Shown in pieces: positions 62,455 to 64,000 of a DNA stretch of 64,000 nt (position 1 is the stretch's first letter; each line of letters starts with the position of its first letter). The position numbers and the translations under genes were made by a program. The DNA lies in NCBI RefSeq assembly GCF_018918265.1, contig NZ_JAHLQC010000007.1, positions 1-64,000 on the forward strand. The letters run 5' to 3'. Under the pieces are notes generated by a model. The model was not told where the DNA came from and searched no databases. It worked only from the letters and a program-made list of their open reading frames with translations. The DNA comes from Falcatimonas sp. MSJ-15. Lineage in GTDB: Bacteria > Bacillota > Clostridia > Lachnospirales > Lachnospiraceae.

Positions 62455-64000
62455 TTACATATTAGTAAGGAGAGTCATAATCTCATTGCTTCGTGCAATG
62501 AATTTAGTCATTTCATCTGGTTTAAGCTGTGAATGACTTAATAAAGCAAGGTCATAAAGCTGTTCACAGAATAATGATATGTTATCAGCATCTTTATGAT
62601 CTGCAACATATTTAACAAGACTATTGTTAGCATTAAGAACTAAAGTCTTTGATTCGCCAAACATTGAAGGATCCATTCCATACATATTATACATCTTCAT
62701 CATATCCTGCATACGGCGATTTTGTTCATTAACAGTAATCATTGATGATATGTTTTCATTCTTTAATTTCTCAACTTTGATGTCGAGTTTGTCATTATTA
62801 AGAGCTTTCTTGAAGACATCTGTAAGTGTAGTAGTAAGAGTTTCAAGAGCTTCTTTATCTTCTTCTTTAGTCTCTTCCTTGAATGTATCAGTAAGATCTG
62901 AGTCTATACGAAGGAATTTGACATGTTCATTCTTCTGTTCAAGATGTGTTATGAATGGCTGATCAATGTTATGTTTAAGGATTATAGCATCAATGCCTTC
63001 TTCCTTGAACATATTGATATACTGGCTTTGTTCATTTTCATCAGTAACATAGAATACTGTATTCTCGTGTTTCTCTTTGTTCTCTTCAAGACATTCAGGA
63101 AGAGTAAGATATTTATTATCAAGATTTTTAAAGAGAATATAATCATTCATCTTTTCAGAGAATTTCTCATCTTTTAAGCATCCAAATTTGATGAATGGAT
63201 TGATATCATCCCAATATTTCTCATAATTTTCTTTATCTGTCTTGCACATTCCTGATAACTTGTCAGCAACTTTCTTAGTTATATAATCACTAATCTTTTT
63301 AACAAAGCCATCATTTTGAAGAGCTGAACGTGATACGTTAAGAGGAAGATCAGGGCAGTCAATTACACCTTTTAAGAGAAGAAGGAATTCTGGGATAACT
63401 TCTTTAATGTTATCTGCGATGAATACCTGATTATTATATAATTTGATAGTTCCTTCAACTGTATCATATTCTGTATTAAGTTTAGGGAAGTAGAGAATAC
63501 CTTTTAAGTTAAATGGATAATCCATGTTAAGGTGTATCCAGAATAAAGGTTCTTTATAATCTTTGAATACTTTCTGATAGAATTCTTTGTATTCTTCTTC
63601 TGTACAGTCATTAGGATGTTTTGTCCAAAGAGGAGAAGTCTCATTCATAAGAGTAGGTCTCTTTGCAATCTTAATGGAATCTTTAGCAGGTGATACTTCA
63701 ACAGTCTCTTTAGTTCCGTCTTCTTTATCAACTTCTTTTGTCTTGGCATCTTCGTGGATTCTCTCAATGATTGTATCAGAGTCTTTGAGTTCGCTTTCAT
63801 CTATTGTCTCATAAGCAGGTTCGCCACCTTCTCTTGAGAAGAAGATCTCAACAGGCATGAATGAACAATATTTCTCAATTACTTCTCTTGCTCTATATTC
63901 ATTAGCGAATTCATAGCTGTCTTCATTTAAGAATAATGTAATCTCAGTACCATGTGTAGTCTTAGTTCCATCTGACATATCGAATTCAGTACCGCCGTCA
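62455..64000 (-). CDS. htpG: Hsp90-family chaperone HtpG, C-terminal part
   Basis: The frame is open to the window edge, adding DGGTEFD before the first internal Met at 63978, so the N-terminal ATP-binding part lies outside. About 514 residues are visible: middle domain with GTEITLFLNEDSYEFANEYRAREVIEKYCSFMPVEIFF, PLNVSRSALQND, and the C-terminal dimerisation region. HtpG is an ATP-dependent chaperone in the cytoplasm. Any start codon choice must wait for sequence to the right. Confidence 0.93.
   Translation of the reverse strand, partial: DGGTEFDMSDGTKTTHGTEITLFLNEDSYEFANEYRAREVIEKYCSFMPVEIFFSREGGEPAYETIDESELKDSDTIIERIHEDAKTKEVDKEDGTKETVEVSPAKDSIKIAKRPTLMNETSPLWTKHPNDCTEEEYKEFYQKVFKDYKEPLFWIHLNMDYPFNLKGILYFPKLNTEYDTVEGTIKLYNNQVFIADNIKEVIPEFLLLLKGVIDCPDLPLNVSRSALQNDGFVKKISDYITKKVADKLSGMCKTDKENYEKYWDDINPFIKFGCLKDEKFSEKMNDYILFKNLDNKYLTLPECLEENKEKHENTVFYVTDENEQSQYINMFKEEGIDAIILKHNIDQPFITHLEQKNEHVKFLRIDSDLTDTFKEETKEEDKEALETLTTTLTDVFKKALNNDKLDIKVEKLKNENISSMITVNEQNRRMQDMMKMYNMYGMDPSMFGESKTLVLNANNSLVKYVADHKDADNISLFCEQLYDLALLSHSQLKPDEMTKFIARSNEIMTLLTNM

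Overview
The window is AT-rich chromosomal DNA of a low-GC, spore-lineage Firmicute, most likely a member of the Lachnospiraceae (Lachnospira/Eubacterium eligens-like or Butyrivibrio-like). This is an inference from gene content: a GerA/SpoVAF-type germination protein, NADP-type glutamate dehydrogenase, degenerate GGDEF-EAL and HD-GYP proteins, LytTR/DUF3021 and XRE/DUF3169 modules, an archaeal-type glycogen debranching enzyme, AGGAGG-type ribosome binding sites and many U-tailed hairpin terminators. No rRNA, tRNA, CRISPR array or prophage was seen.

Layout. 1-124 is the end of an ISL3-family insertion sequence. 320-5000 holds a secreted metzincin-type protease, a protein built on an 8-residue repeat, and a PucR regulator. 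5.4-9.3 kb carries an EAL phosphodiesterase, an aldolase-like enzyme, a candidate leader/small RNA and a YitT-type membrane protein. 9.5-22.9 kb is a long same-strand run: tldD-pmbA, GNAT, recQ, greA-like, a hybrid kinase with a decayed ATPase domain, a triple receiver protein, an arginase-family enzyme and a large zinc-ribbon protein. A 213-bp imperfect palindrome with duplication-like flanks follows. gdhA (24.1-25.4 kb) is next, then an ABC transporter/LytTR/DUF3021 operon with two identical direct repeats over its likely promoter, an HD-GYP protein and a glycogen debranching enzyme. 33.0-39.8 kb is an alpha-galactoside use cluster (TetR, GH2, GPH symporter, GH36). 40.0-41.2 kb is an XRE/DUF3169 pair with three copies of one operator.

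42-50 kb carries a germination protein, a DUF4430/ECF-S pair, a DUF1624-type membrane protein, an acyl-CoA synthetase, a two-gene ThrE exporter and a chemoreceptor gene broken by one in-frame TGA. 50.4-57.3 kb holds a UvrD-type helicase, tdk, DUF1292, an Arg/Asn-rich disordered protein, Lrp, CBS-ACT, maf and an ECF S component. 57.3-59.3 kb is mostly intergenic and rich in AT-rich tandem repeats, with a candidate small RNA. The right end carries a HAD phosphatase, a parvulin-like lipoprotein, two tandem signal peptidases and the 3' part of htpG.

The most notable items are the chemoreceptor stop codon, the palindromic element at 22.9-23.1 kb, the kinase lacking ATP-binding motifs next to a triple receiver protein, the triplicated XRE operator, the LytTR-type direct repeats, three promoter-plus-terminator units without a clear gene, and a recurring pattern of short duplications that begin at gene stop codons. 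All calls come from reading the sequence; none was checked against a database.
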